From: JAAZMI01 sp050948785
GTDB taxonomy: Bacteria; Bacillota; Dethiobacteria; DTU022; UBA8154
Reading direction: 5' to 3'
Assembly (NCBI GenBank): GCA_050948785.1
Contig: JBMNEM010000002.1
Location: 328,077 to 392,076, forward strand
DNA: 64,000 nucleotides
Made by a program: the position numbers and the translations under genes. Each line of letters starts with the position of its first letter. Positions within the stretch are counted from its first letter, which is position 1. Below, piece by piece: positions 36,105 to 44,433 of the stretch. The notes beneath the pieces were generated by a model, which had not been told where the DNA came from, ran no database searches, and saw nothing but the letters and a program-made list of their open reading frames with translations.

Positions 36105-37208
36105 ATGTTTTTACTCACAAAATGGAAGACCGCAGTCATCCGCAGGCTGCAAGGAACATGGAAAGGTATCCATCATTTTCTTTTCTCCAGCAAAGGTGAC
36201 TTTGGGGAAGACAAGCCGGAACCGGAGAAAAAAACTTCTCTTTTTCAGGCCTGGTCCAGAGAATTGGGTGGAATATTCCCCCGCGGCTATTTTCTGCTGG
36301 TCGGGTCCTACCTGTTTGCGATTGCCCTGCTTCTGGTCATTTTAATCTCCAAGCAGGGGAAAATATCTTTCCTCGACCTGCCGGGACAGTTCGAACTGCC
36401 GGGTCAGCTAGAAAGCAAAATTGAATCAGATTTGCCGGCCGAGGAAGCGGGTAGAGCAGCGGCAGAAGAAGCTTCTCCCGGTGTTTCCACTTCTTCTGCA
36501 GAAGGGAACAACAAAAAAGATTTAACCGCCGTTCCCACACTGCCGGTGGAGGAAGGGAGCCGCACTCCGGAGGAAACGGAAGAGTCAGGTGCCGGAACGG
36601 AGCCGGGCGCAAATACCGGCACCGGTGGAGATGCGTCGGAGGGGGATCTGCCGGCAGAAGCCGCCGAGCTCTTGCCACAGGCTGTTTCTCCCGTGTCTGA
36701 GTGGCAGCTCTGCCAGAATTTTGGCGAGTACACCAGCGAAAAACTGCCCTCCGGGGGGAAACTGCACAGCCTGGCCCGGGGGATAAGCCTTGCTGTTACA
36801 CCCGGAACGCCGGTGGCCGCCCTCTGGGATGGCCGGGTAAGCAAAATCGGCGGCGGTGGCAGCCCTTACAGCCAATATGTCATTCTTGAACATGCCGGAG
36901 GCTATGCCACTTTTTACGGCAACTTACGGGAAGTTTGGGTCCAGGAGGGCAGCCGTGTTTACAGGGGAGAACACCTCGGGCTTTTACCGCAATTTCCTCC
37001 GGATGAGTCTGCCCCAGCGGCGGCTGTTCCGGCTTCCCAGGAAAAAAGCGGCGAAGTGCTGCTCAAGACCATCTGGAAAGGTATTCCCGGGGACGTCGAC
37101 GTTTCCCCTTCCTGGCCATATTACGAAGGGAACCCCCTGCTTTATTTGGAGGTAAGGCAGGGAAACAACTACCTGGATCCCCTGCCGTTCATCGGGGCCA
37201 GGAATTAA
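36105..37208 (+). CDS. SpoIIQ-like membrane protein with degenerate M23 domain
   Basis: 367 residues from ATG 36105 (GGAGGTGAG upstream). A cytoplasmic N-terminus, one membrane segment (YFLLVGSYLFAIALLLVIL, about residues 64-83), a long acidic Ser/Thr/Gly linker, then a LytM/M23 fold at about 200-310. The metal-site motifs are altered: the HxxxxxxxD region reads HSLARGISL and the HxH region reads FYGNLREVW, so it is probably not an active peptidase. In Bacillus SpoIIQ the domain likewise serves as the forespore half of the SpoIIQ-SpoIIIAH channel. Position between spoIID and spoIIID supports this role. Confidence 0.82.
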   Translation: MFLLTKWKTAVIRRLQGTWKGIHHFLFSSKGDFGEDKPEPEKKTSLFQAWSRELGGIFPRGYFLLVGSYLFAIALLLVILISKQGKISFLDLPGQFELPGQLESKIESDLPAEEAGRAAAEEASPGVSTSSAEGNNKKDLTAVPTLPVEEGSRTPEETEESGAGTEPGANTGTGGDASEGDLPAEAAELLPQAVSPVSEWQLCQNFGEYTSEKLPSGGKLHSLARGISLAVTPGTPVAALWDGRVSKIGGGGSPYSQYVILEHAGGYATFYGNLREVWVQEGSRVYRGEHLGLLPQFPPDESAPAAAVPASQEKSGEVLLKTIWKGIPGDVDVSPSWPYYEGNPLLYLEVRQGNNYLDPLPFIGARN

Positions 37209-37258
37209 TCAGCAGTTACAGACATATAATTTACAAATCCTACAAAGGAGGCGACTCC

Positions 37259-37603
37259 ATGCAGGATTACATTCTGCAAAGGGTGATGGAGATTGCCGAA
37301 TATATCATGGAGACAGGCTTTACTGTACGGCAAACAGCCCAGGTTTTTGGTGTCAGTAAAAGTACGGTGCATAAAGATGTTACCGAACGCCTTCCACAGA
37401 TCAATGTCAATCTGGCCGGAGATGTGCGCAAGATACTGGAAAAAAATAAGGCGGAGCGCCACCTGCGGGGTGGCGAAGCGACCCGCCAGAAATATCTTTC
37501 CGAAAAGCAGTCCCGGCAAGCAGAGGAAGAAAGCGAAGAAAATGCAATAGAAGATAAATGTGCAACAAAGGCCAACTTTCCCAAAAGCGAATCAAACATG
37601 TAG
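37259..37603 (+). CDS. spoIIID: Sporulation transcriptional regulator SpoIIID
   Basis: 114 residues. The first 85 match SpoIIID closely (RVMEIAEYIMETGFTVRQTA, then the recognition helix VSKSTVHKDV), followed by an acidic tail about 20 residues longer than in Bacillus. It is the mother-cell DNA-binding switch regulator after sigma-E. ATG 37259 follows AAAGGAGGCG. Directly upstream of mbl, as in other spore formers. Confidence 0.96.
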   Translation: MQDYILQRVMEIAEYIMETGFTVRQTAQVFGVSKSTVHKDVTERLPQINVNLAGDVRKILEKNKAERHLRGGEATRQKYLSEKQSRQAEEESEENAIEDKCATKANFPKSESNM

Positions 37604-37726
37604 AAAAATATCCCCGGACAAAAGGGAAATGAAACGAACATGGCGAAGTTAACCATGGAGAAGTTAACCATACACAGCTTTGCTGTGATCATGTTTCAGC
37701 CTACAAAAGAGAAGGGGTGCAGATAG

Positions 37727-38770
37727 ATGGCCTGGTCTATGGATATGGGCATTGATCTGGGTACGGCCAGCGTGCTGGTATATTTAAAAGGCAAGGGTAT
37801 TGTTTTAAATGAACCTTCCGTGGTTGCCATCGAACAATACACACGTAAAGTGCTGACAGTCGGGGAAAATGCGCAGCAGATGCTGGGCCGCACTCCCGGG
37901 AACATCATTGCCCTACGCCCCTTAAAAGAAGGCGTGATCGCTGATTTTGATCTTACAGAAGTCATGCTCAAGCATTTTATCTTCAAGGTAGGCAAAAGGC
38001 GGCGCCTTTTAAGACCGCGGGTGATCGTCTGCATCCCGGCGGGAACCACCTCAGTGGAGAAAAAAGCGGTGATCGAAGCCGTGACCCGGACCGGGGCACG
38101 GGAAGCCTACCTCATCGAGGAACCCCGGGCGGCAGCCCTGGGGGCCGGTATGGAGATCTTCGAACCCAGCGGGAGCATGATTGTGGATATTGGCGGGGGG
38201 ACCACGGATATCGCTGTCCTCTCTTTGGGTGAGACCGTCATCTCCTGCAGCGTCCGGGTAGGCGGTGACAAATTTGACGAGGCGATCATCCGCTACCTGA
38301 AAAAAGAACAAAATCTCCTTATCGGAGAGCGTTCCGCTGAAACACTAAAAATTAAAGTCGGCTCTGCTTTTCCCGACGATTCTCCCCGGACCATGGAAGT
38401 CCGCGGCCGGGATCTGGTCAACGGCCTGCCGCGCTCTTTGGAGGTAAGCACAGAGCAGATCCGCGAGGCCATCAGCGAGCCCCTCTGGGTGATCATCCAG
38501 GGGGTCCGTCAAGTGCTGGAGAGGACGCCGCCCGAGCTGGCCGGCGATATTATCGAAAAAGGTATCATCCTCACCGGCGGCGGCGCCATGCTGGATGGTA
38601 TTTACAAGCTGATCGCCGAGCAGACAAGTGTACCCGTTTACCTGGCCGAAGACCCCGTTGGCTGCGTGGCCAAAGGCACAGGCAGGGCCCTGGAGCATTT
38701 GGATCGCTTTGCAGAAACCCTGATCACCACCCGCAGCATGACCGGCATCGCCAACGAAGCACTGAGCTAG
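37727..38770 (+). CDS. mbl: MreB-like rod-shape protein Mbl
   Basis: 347 residues, actin fold. Phosphate-binding loops DLGTASVLVY and DIGGGTTDIAVLSLG, and adenosine loop LTGGGAMLDG are intact. Organises side-wall synthesis. The spoIIID-mbl adjacency marks it as Mbl rather than MreB proper, which is with mreCD elsewhere. ATG 37727 has GAAGGGG upstream. A long hairpin terminator lies 113 bases past the stop. Confidence 0.95.
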   Translation: MAWSMDMGIDLGTASVLVYLKGKGIVLNEPSVVAIEQYTRKVLTVGENAQQMLGRTPGNIIALRPLKEGVIADFDLTEVMLKHFIFKVGKRRRLLRPRVIVCIPAGTTSVEKKAVIEAVTRTGAREAYLIEEPRAAALGAGMEIFEPSGSMIVDIGGGTTDIAVLSLGETVISCSVRVGGDKFDEAIIRYLKKEQNLLIGERSAETLKIKVGSAFPDDSPRTMEVRGRDLVNGLPRSLEVSTEQIREAISEPLWVIIQGVRQVLERTPPELAGDIIEKGIILTGGGAMLDGIYKLIAEQTSVPVYLAEDPVGCVAKGTGRALEHLDRFAETLITTRSMTGIANEALS

Positions 38771-38859
38771 GGTGGCAGGGGACGGTTCTCTGTCACCTTC
38801 AAGCCAGCCGCGGGGACGTACCTTGTGGTTGGGTGGCAGGGGACGGTTCTCTGTCACCT
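38771..38859. repeat. Type A - type B - type A repeat trio
   Basis: Two almost identical type A copies (GGTGGCAGGGGACGGTTC...TGTCACCTTC, 38771-38797 and 38831-38857) flank a type B copy (38804-38832, CCGCGGGGACGTACCTTGTGG). Directly after the mbl stop codon. Confidence 0.9.
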
Positions 38860-38883
38860 TCAATACAATAATAGCCGAAGTCA

Positions 38884-38920
38884 AAGGCCCTGCCCATCAC
38901 TACATGGGCAGGGCCTTATT
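38884..38920 (+). terminator. Strong hairpin terminator after mbl
   Basis: AAGGCCCTGCCCA (38884-38896) pairs with TGGGCAGGGCCTT (38905-38917), followed by ATTAAT. A group II intron remnant begins a few bases later. Confidence 0.8.
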
Positions 38921-38923
38921 AAT

Positions 38924-39074
38924 GTGCGCCCAGCATGGATGCAGTCTAACGGGTGTAAGTCCCGAGTGCGGGTTGATAGTGCCAAGCACATAGCCAAGGG
39001 CAAGGATGTCCACCGTGAGGTGGAATCTGAAGGAAGCCGGCGGCAAACTTCTGGCCTGACGAACAGGAACCGAA
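38924..39074 (+). mobile_element. 5' remnant of a group II intron
   Basis: The segment begins GTGCGCC and reads CAGCATGGATGCAGTCTAAC then GGGTGTAAGTCCCGAGT, which resembles the 5' end (GTGYG) and domain I of bacterial group II introns. Only about 150 bases remain before a type A repeat; no reverse transcriptase or domain V/VI is present. Insertion just past a terminator hairpin is the known preference of group IIC introns. Confidence 0.6.
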
Positions 39075-39261
39075 GGGTGACAGAGAACCGTCCCCTGCCA
39101 CCGCCCTTGTTATTCTAAAACAAATGCTAAAGAATATGATGTTTGCAATGGTTTAAAGATCCTTTGCTATCACTTGGAACGATAAAGGGGGACCTTTTCA
39201 CTGATCTTGATCGGTTCTTTGTCTCCTCAGGTTGGGTGACAGAGAACCGTCCCCTGTCACC
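39075..39261. repeat. Two type A hairpins between the intron remnant and DUF5693 gene
   Basis: GGTGACAGAGAACCGTCCCC...GCCACC at 39076-39102 and GGTGACAGAGAACCGTCCCC...GTCACC at 39235-39261, both in reverse orientation to the copies at 38771-38857. The 130 bases between them hold no recognisable feature. Confidence 0.85.
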
Positions 39262-39274
39262 GGGTGGGCCTTGT

Positions 39275-41366
39275 TTATTCTCCCTCACCGCGGGCAGGCC
39301 ACCGGCGGGCAGCCGCCCCCGTCAGGAAGTAAAGCAGGAGCCCGCCAAGCAGCCCCAGCCCGACCCCGTAAGCTGTTCCCAGCACGGAAAGGCTGACCGG
39401 GCGGTGCAGGTGCATGAAGGTATTGAAAAGGGAAACCTGCCCCAAAAGCCCCAGCAAAAGGGCCAGGATTTTGGCGCCGCGGACACGCTGGGCGGCCAGG
39501 GCCGCCAGAAGGAAAAAGCCCGGATGGCCGATCAGAAATTCCTTAAACCGCGGACGGGCTACAAAGAGCACCTCCAGCTTGCGCCGCAAGGCCAGTTCCC
39601 AGCTGCTGACCGGCAAAAGCGGGGTATTGCCCCCCCTTACCAGGTAGATCAGCAGGACGCCACCGGCCAGGGCCAGCACGACCAGATGCTTGACCTGTAT
39701 ATGGGCTTCCAAAAAGTCGCGCCCGGCACGGAGCAGCCCCTGGCTGTTTTGCCACAGGAGTAAAAGCCCGTAGAGTAAAAAGGGCCCGGCCTGGGCAATT
39801 TTTACCCCCCGGAAAGATTCGACCTTCAGCAGGAAAGGAGTGCTCCCTAGCAGGCCGGCCGCAATGATCGCTCCCCCGGCGGTCAGCAGGGAGGCCAGTA
39901 AAAACCCCCGGACAAGCTTCTTTAAAAACCCCTTGTTGTCTCCCTTTTTCTTATTAAGGGCCGGATCGAGGTAAAGCACGGCACTCAGCAGCGGGAAAAC
40001 AAGAGATGCGGCCAATGCGGCCAGCTGCCTTCCCAGAGTGTAAAAGGGCAGGCGCTCTCCGGCCAGCAAAAACCCGGCCGCGGCGAGGATGAGGACCGCC
40101 CCCGCCAAGAGGAAAAACCTTTTTCCGGCTCTGTTTCCCGCCGCGGCCTAGGAAAAAACCGGCCAGCAGAACCGTCGCGGCGGCAACGCCGGCACCTAAC
40201 AGCGCCTGCACGGCCGCAGGAATGTTGAAGAGGGGAAAAGAGGAAGCCTCTCCGGGATGGAAGCCCGCTTCCTGCAGGTCCCTGCCCAGGTTTTGGATCA
40301 AGGGCAGGTAGTTTGTCCATTCGCTGCGGGGATCAAATTCCGGAAAACTTTGCAGCAGGAGCAGCCTGACCTTGCGTTCCTGCACAGCACGCAGGAAGCG
40401 CTCGCGGGCGCGGTTTTCACCCAGCTTGGCGAGCTCGGCGCCGGGGATCTGGTGAGTACGGAGCAGGCGGTAATCCAGAGCAGCAGCCAACTCCCGCAGT
40501 CCCTGGCCCTGCGTAAACTCCACGGCTCCCAGGGAGAGCCCCTCTTCCTGGAAAATCAGGCCGGCCACACCCTGCGGCACCGGATAAGTAAAAGAGGCCG
40601 CCGGGAAAGCTACCGGGCCAAATTGGATGCCGTTCGCACGCTTGATCTCCTGCAGCTGCCGGGCCAGAACCTCCCAGTATTTTTCACTCAGCAAGGGGGA
40701 GAAACGGGCCGGATAATTAAAAAGGGGCACGCTGCGCAGCCCCGCACGCTGCCAGGAGAGCATCTGCTCCCGCGGCAGGAGCAGCGGCAGATCTTTAACG
40801 GCCGGCACGTAGCGGCCGGGGATCGAAAGAGATTGGTAAGTGGCTGCGCCATCACCGTTTTCCGTGAAACGGTCACTACTTGACTTTTGCACAGTTAAAG
40901 TGCTGCTGCTTAAAGCGCCGCCGGTTAATTTTTCAACGCCCCAATCTCTTTCTGTGGATTCATCACCGGAGTCGCCCAAAGGATAAGAGCGAACCCGAAT
41001 ATTTTTGAACTCAACACCCTCAAGGAGGGGGGAAAGGGCCGCATAAAGCTGCGCGCCTAACTCCTCCTCACCCGTTACGATATAAAGGCTCGGGGTTAAA
41101 GAAACAATTTCCCCTCTTTTCTCCAGTTCGTTCAGGCTGAGCGGAGTCACGGCCACCGCTGTACAGCCGGCTTCTTTAAGCTCAACCAGCTTTTCATCCG
41201 GGGATTTGCCACTGCCAAAATCACCGCCGATCAACAGGCGGGCATCCACAGCCAGCTCCACCCGGCGGTTGTTTTTCTCAAGCAGATACCGTGTACAGGC
41301 CACCCAGGCCCCTGCGACCATGGCAATCACCAGCAGTAGAGCCAGAAAACGTTTCCATGCTCCCAA
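39275..41366 (-). pseudogene. DUF5693-family membrane protein, copy 1, broken by a frameshift
   Basis: Two adjoining frames (41366-39954 and 40108-39275) together read as one protein of about 695 residues. It has an N-terminal membrane segment, an extracytoplasmic domain (to about residue 370), then many transmembrane helices ending VSLFNTFMHLHRPVSLSVLG. The break is near 40110-40125, in GGAAAAAGGTTTTT on the coding strand. Removing one base restores a continuous frame (FFLGRGGKQSRKK running into FFLLAGAVLILAA). Clostridial relatives lie beside envelope polysaccharide genes (csaB, wecB, tagO); function is unknown. It may be a real pseudogene, a switchable tract or a sequencing error. Confidence 0.75.
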
Positions 41367-41918
41367 GACCTTCCCCCCTTATGAGGATTATTTTAGAAAA
41401 AAGGACAGGGGGACGCTTCTCCTGTCCCTTCGGGCAACAAGACAGGGGACGTCAGACCGTGTGATAAATACGATTCTCCTGTCCTGTCGTAAATCTTATC
41501 CAAAATCTCTAATCATTGTATCATATCCTGCCACATTGCAGCCCCCAATATTTCCTGCATTTTCGGCCCAAGTACCAGCTACAACCACAAGGCCCGTCCC
41601 CGCGGTTGGCCCCTGCGGCTGCGATGGAGCAGGCGGTAATCCAGAGCAGCAGCCAACTCCCGGGGCAGATTGCAGATCCATGCTGGAAATTAGCCGGCAA
41701 ACGGGTGGGGCCGGGGCAAAAATCCGGCTTGCAGTCTGTCCAAAGGTGCGGTAAGATGAAATGAAGTGTAGTTTCTGTGTGTTCACCTGGACGAATAGAG
41801 CTGGAAAGATTATTCGGTACATGCTCGCGCAACCGGAAGCCCTTCTCCAGCGTCTATATACATAGTTGATGTTTGCCGCCCAAGAAAATGAATGCAGGTA
41901 ATGCAGGTGATTTAAGCG
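41367..41918. repeat. Repeat-rich intergenic region before the WecA-type gene
   Basis: Contains decayed type A copies (41402-41432 and 41440-41492, GGACAGGGGGACGCTTCTCC and relatives) and a type B copy at 41578-41609 (ACAAGGCCCGTCCCCGCGG). It also holds a 37-bp stretch (41626-41662) identical to 40460-40496 inside the neighbouring DUF5693 gene. No gene is supported here. Confidence 0.75.
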
Positions 41919-43034
41919 ATGCAAGAAATCATTTTACCACTTCTGGCCTGCGGGCTGGGGCTCCTTCTCACTCCCTGCCTGCGGCGCCTGGCTTTCAAGG
42001 TAGGTGCCCTGGATCAACCCAATGCACGGAAAATTCATAGACAGGCCATGCCCCTCCTCGGTGGTGTCGCTGTTTATCTCTCTTTCTGGGCCGTTGCCGC
42101 CCTGGCCCTTTATCTTCACGGCGGCGGTGGCCAGCTCCAGGGCCTTTTCTGGGGCAGCACCCTGATCCTTCTGCTGGGTCTTTACGATGATCTCAAGGGC
42201 CTCTCTTACCAGGCCAAATTTGCCGGCCAGTTTGCCGCGGCCCTGATCCTTTTGCTTTACAATATCAAGATCGAATTTATTACCCTGCCTTTCCGCGAGA
42301 TTACATCCCTGGGGATCTTTATCGTCCCCCTGACCCTGATCTGGGTGGTGGGGATCACCAATGCCGTCAACCTGATCGACGGTGCGGACGGCCTGGCAGC
42401 CGGCGTTTCCGCCATTGCCGCCCTGGTCATGTTTGCCCTGACGCGCGGGGAATTTCAGCTGATCCCTCTTTTAACCCTCATTCTCGCCGGTGCCGCTCTC
42501 GGATTTTTACCGTACAATTTTTCGCCGGCCCGTATTTTTCTGGGTGATGCCGGGAGCCTCTTTCTGGGCTTTATGCTCTCCGCCCTGGCGATCATCGGTG
42601 TGACCAAACAGGCCGCCTTTACGACCCTGATCATCCCCGTGCTCATCTTTGGCCTGCCCATTACCGATACTCTTTATGCCATGTGGCGGCGTTTCCGCAG
42701 CCGGCGCCCCATTTTTCAGGCGGACAACGGGCATATTCACCACCGCCTTCTCGATCTGGGCCTGAGCACCCGCCAGACGGTAATGGTTCTTTACCTCTGC
42801 AGCATCTATTTTGGCGTGGCTGCCATTATCTTCGATCGCTTCGCCGGTTTTTACAGCTATCTTTTTCCGGTGATCTTTGCCTTTTTTCTTTTCGGTCTCA
42901 AACGCCTGGATAACCTGGGCGGTTTTTTAAGTGCGGCCAGCGGCCTTCCTTATCTGGGATGGCTGCAGGAAAACAAAAAGAAGGATAAAAAGAAGTCTAA
43001 AGACGCCGCGATGGACATAAAATTTAAACCATGA
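41919..43034 (+). CDS. Undecaprenyl-phosphate GlcNAc-1-phosphate transferase (WecA/TagO type)
   Basis: 371 residues with about ten transmembrane helices. Catalytic motifs of the MraY/WecA superfamily are clear: LGLYDDLKGLSYQAKF, NAVNLIDGADGLAAG, FLGDAGSLFLGF and the His-rich loop NGHIHHRLLDLGL. It starts lipid-linked synthesis of teichoic acid or surface polysaccharide by transferring a sugar phosphate to undecaprenyl phosphate. A Lys-rich tail (ENKKKDKKKSKD) is cytoplasmic. wecB follows on the same strand after 74 bases and would supply ManNAc precursor. Confidence 0.93.
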   Translation: MQEIILPLLACGLGLLLTPCLRRLAFKVGALDQPNARKIHRQAMPLLGGVAVYLSFWAVAALALYLHGGGGQLQGLFWGSTLILLLGLYDDLKGLSYQAKFAGQFAAALILLLYNIKIEFITLPFREITSLGIFIVPLTLIWVVGITNAVNLIDGADGLAAGVSAIAALVMFALTRGEFQLIPLLTLILAGAALGFLPYNFSPARIFLGDAGSLFLGFMLSALAIIGVTKQAAFTTLIIPVLIFGLPITDTLYAMWRRFRSRRPIFQADNGHIHHRLLDLGLSTRQTVMVLYLCSIYFGVAAIIFDRFAGFYSYLFPVIFAFFLFGLKRLDNLGGFLSAASGLPYLGWLQENKKKDKKKSKDAAMDIKFKP

Positions 43035-43108
43035 TCATCATCAGTAAGCTTTAATGATCATGCCGCTAAATTAATTCATCATGCAGTATAAGGGGAGAAA
43101 TATCGTCC

Positions 43109-44260
43109 ATGTCCAAGATAAAAATTTTCAGCATCATCGGCACCCGTCCGGAAGGGATTAAAATGGCCCCTCTGCTCAAAACGCTGCAGGGGTCTGCCGC
43201 TATAGAAACAGTTTTATGCCTGACCGCACAGCACCGTGAGATGCTCGATCAGGTTCTTACTCTTTTTAAACTTGAAGCGCGCTATGATCTTGACATTATG
43301 GAAGAAGGCCAAAGCCTGACACACATCACCGCCCGTTCCCTGACAGGCCTGGAAAAAATCCTGCGGCAGGAAAAGCCGCAGCTGGTCCTGGTCCAGGGCG
43401 ATACGACCACGACCCTGGCCGGTTCCCTGGCCGCCTTTTACCAGAAAATCCCGCTCGGCCATGTGGAGGCCGGGCTGCGCACCGGAGACAAATACGCTCC
43501 TTTTCCGGAAGAAATCAACCGCCGCATCAACAGCGTCATTGCCGACCTGCATTTTGCCCCCACGGAACCCGCCCGCAACAACCTCCTGCAGGAGGGCTAC
43601 CCCGCGGAGAAGATCTTTGTCACCGGCAATACGGTCATCGATGCCTTGAAAACCACGGTGCGGCCGGGGTTTGTTTTCAGCGATCCGGTTTTAAAGGAAC
43701 TCGACTTTCGTGCCTTTCGTGTTCTGCTGGTGGAAGCGCACCGCCGTGAGAACTTGGGAACTCCTTTGGAAGAGATCTGCCGGGCCCTGCTCGATCTGCT
43801 GCAGGCTTTCCCGGACACTTTCATTGTCTTTCCCGTCCATAAAAATCCGGCCGTGCGCCGTACTGTTTCCAAGTACCTGCAGGGCCATCCCCGGGCACTG
43901 CTCCTGGAACCGCTGGATCCTTTTTCCTTCCACAACCTTATGGCCCGCTGTTACCTTATTCTTACCGATTCCGGCGGCATCCAGGAAGAAGCCCCGGCGC
44001 TGGGGAAACCTGTTTTAGTGCTGCGCAATGTCACCGAGCGCCCCGAAGCCCTGCAGGCCGGGACGGCCATGCTGGTCGGCACCAAACGGGATGCTGTCTT
44101 TGCGCGCGCTTCCCTGCTGCTCACGGATGGCGCCGCCTACGAGCTCATGGCCCGGGCCACCAATCCCTACGGAGACGGCCAGGCCTCCAGGCGCATTCTG
44201 GAAGCCATTCTCTACCATTTCGGCCAGCGCAAAGCTGCCCCGCGGCCCTTTAAACCCTGA
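43109..44260 (+). CDS. wecB: UDP-N-acetylglucosamine 2-epimerase (non-hydrolysing)
   Basis: 383 residues. Family marks are GTRPEGIKMAPLL, VQGDTTTTLAGSLAAFY, VEAGLRTGDKYAPFPEEINR, VEAHRREN and TDSGGIQEEAP. It interconverts UDP-GlcNAc and UDP-ManNAc for envelope polymer synthesis, fitting the preceding transferase. ATG 43109 with GGGGAG upstream. The second DUF5693 gene follows. Confidence 0.96.
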   Translation: MSKIKIFSIIGTRPEGIKMAPLLKTLQGSAAIETVLCLTAQHREMLDQVLTLFKLEARYDLDIMEEGQSLTHITARSLTGLEKILRQEKPQLVLVQGDTTTTLAGSLAAFYQKIPLGHVEAGLRTGDKYAPFPEEINRRINSVIADLHFAPTEPARNNLLQEGYPAEKIFVTGNTVIDALKTTVRPGFVFSDPVLKELDFRAFRVLLVEAHRRENLGTPLEEICRALLDLLQAFPDTFIVFPVHKNPAVRRTVSKYLQGHPRALLLEPLDPFSFHNLMARCYLILTDSGGIQEEAPALGKPVLVLRNVTERPEALQAGTAMLVGTKRDAVFARASLLLTDGAAYELMARATNPYGDGQASRRILEAILYHFGQRKAAPRPFKP

Positions 44261-44433
44261 CCCTGAAAGAGCCGTAAATGCCCCTGTGGCCTAAAATCCA
44301 AGAAAAAAGCGGCGCGCTGTCCCCAGGTTCATTTAAAAAAGCGTAAGCTGTGCTCTCGGGCAATTTCCATGCCCAAAAAATATGCAATAAAAAAGTATGC
44401 CAAATAAATAAATGAGGAAAGCGACTGCTCGAC

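Noticed and set aside
38772..39118. Small proteins after mbl and around the intron remnant
   Set aside because: They translate type A/B repeats and the group II intron relic; no independent coding evidence.
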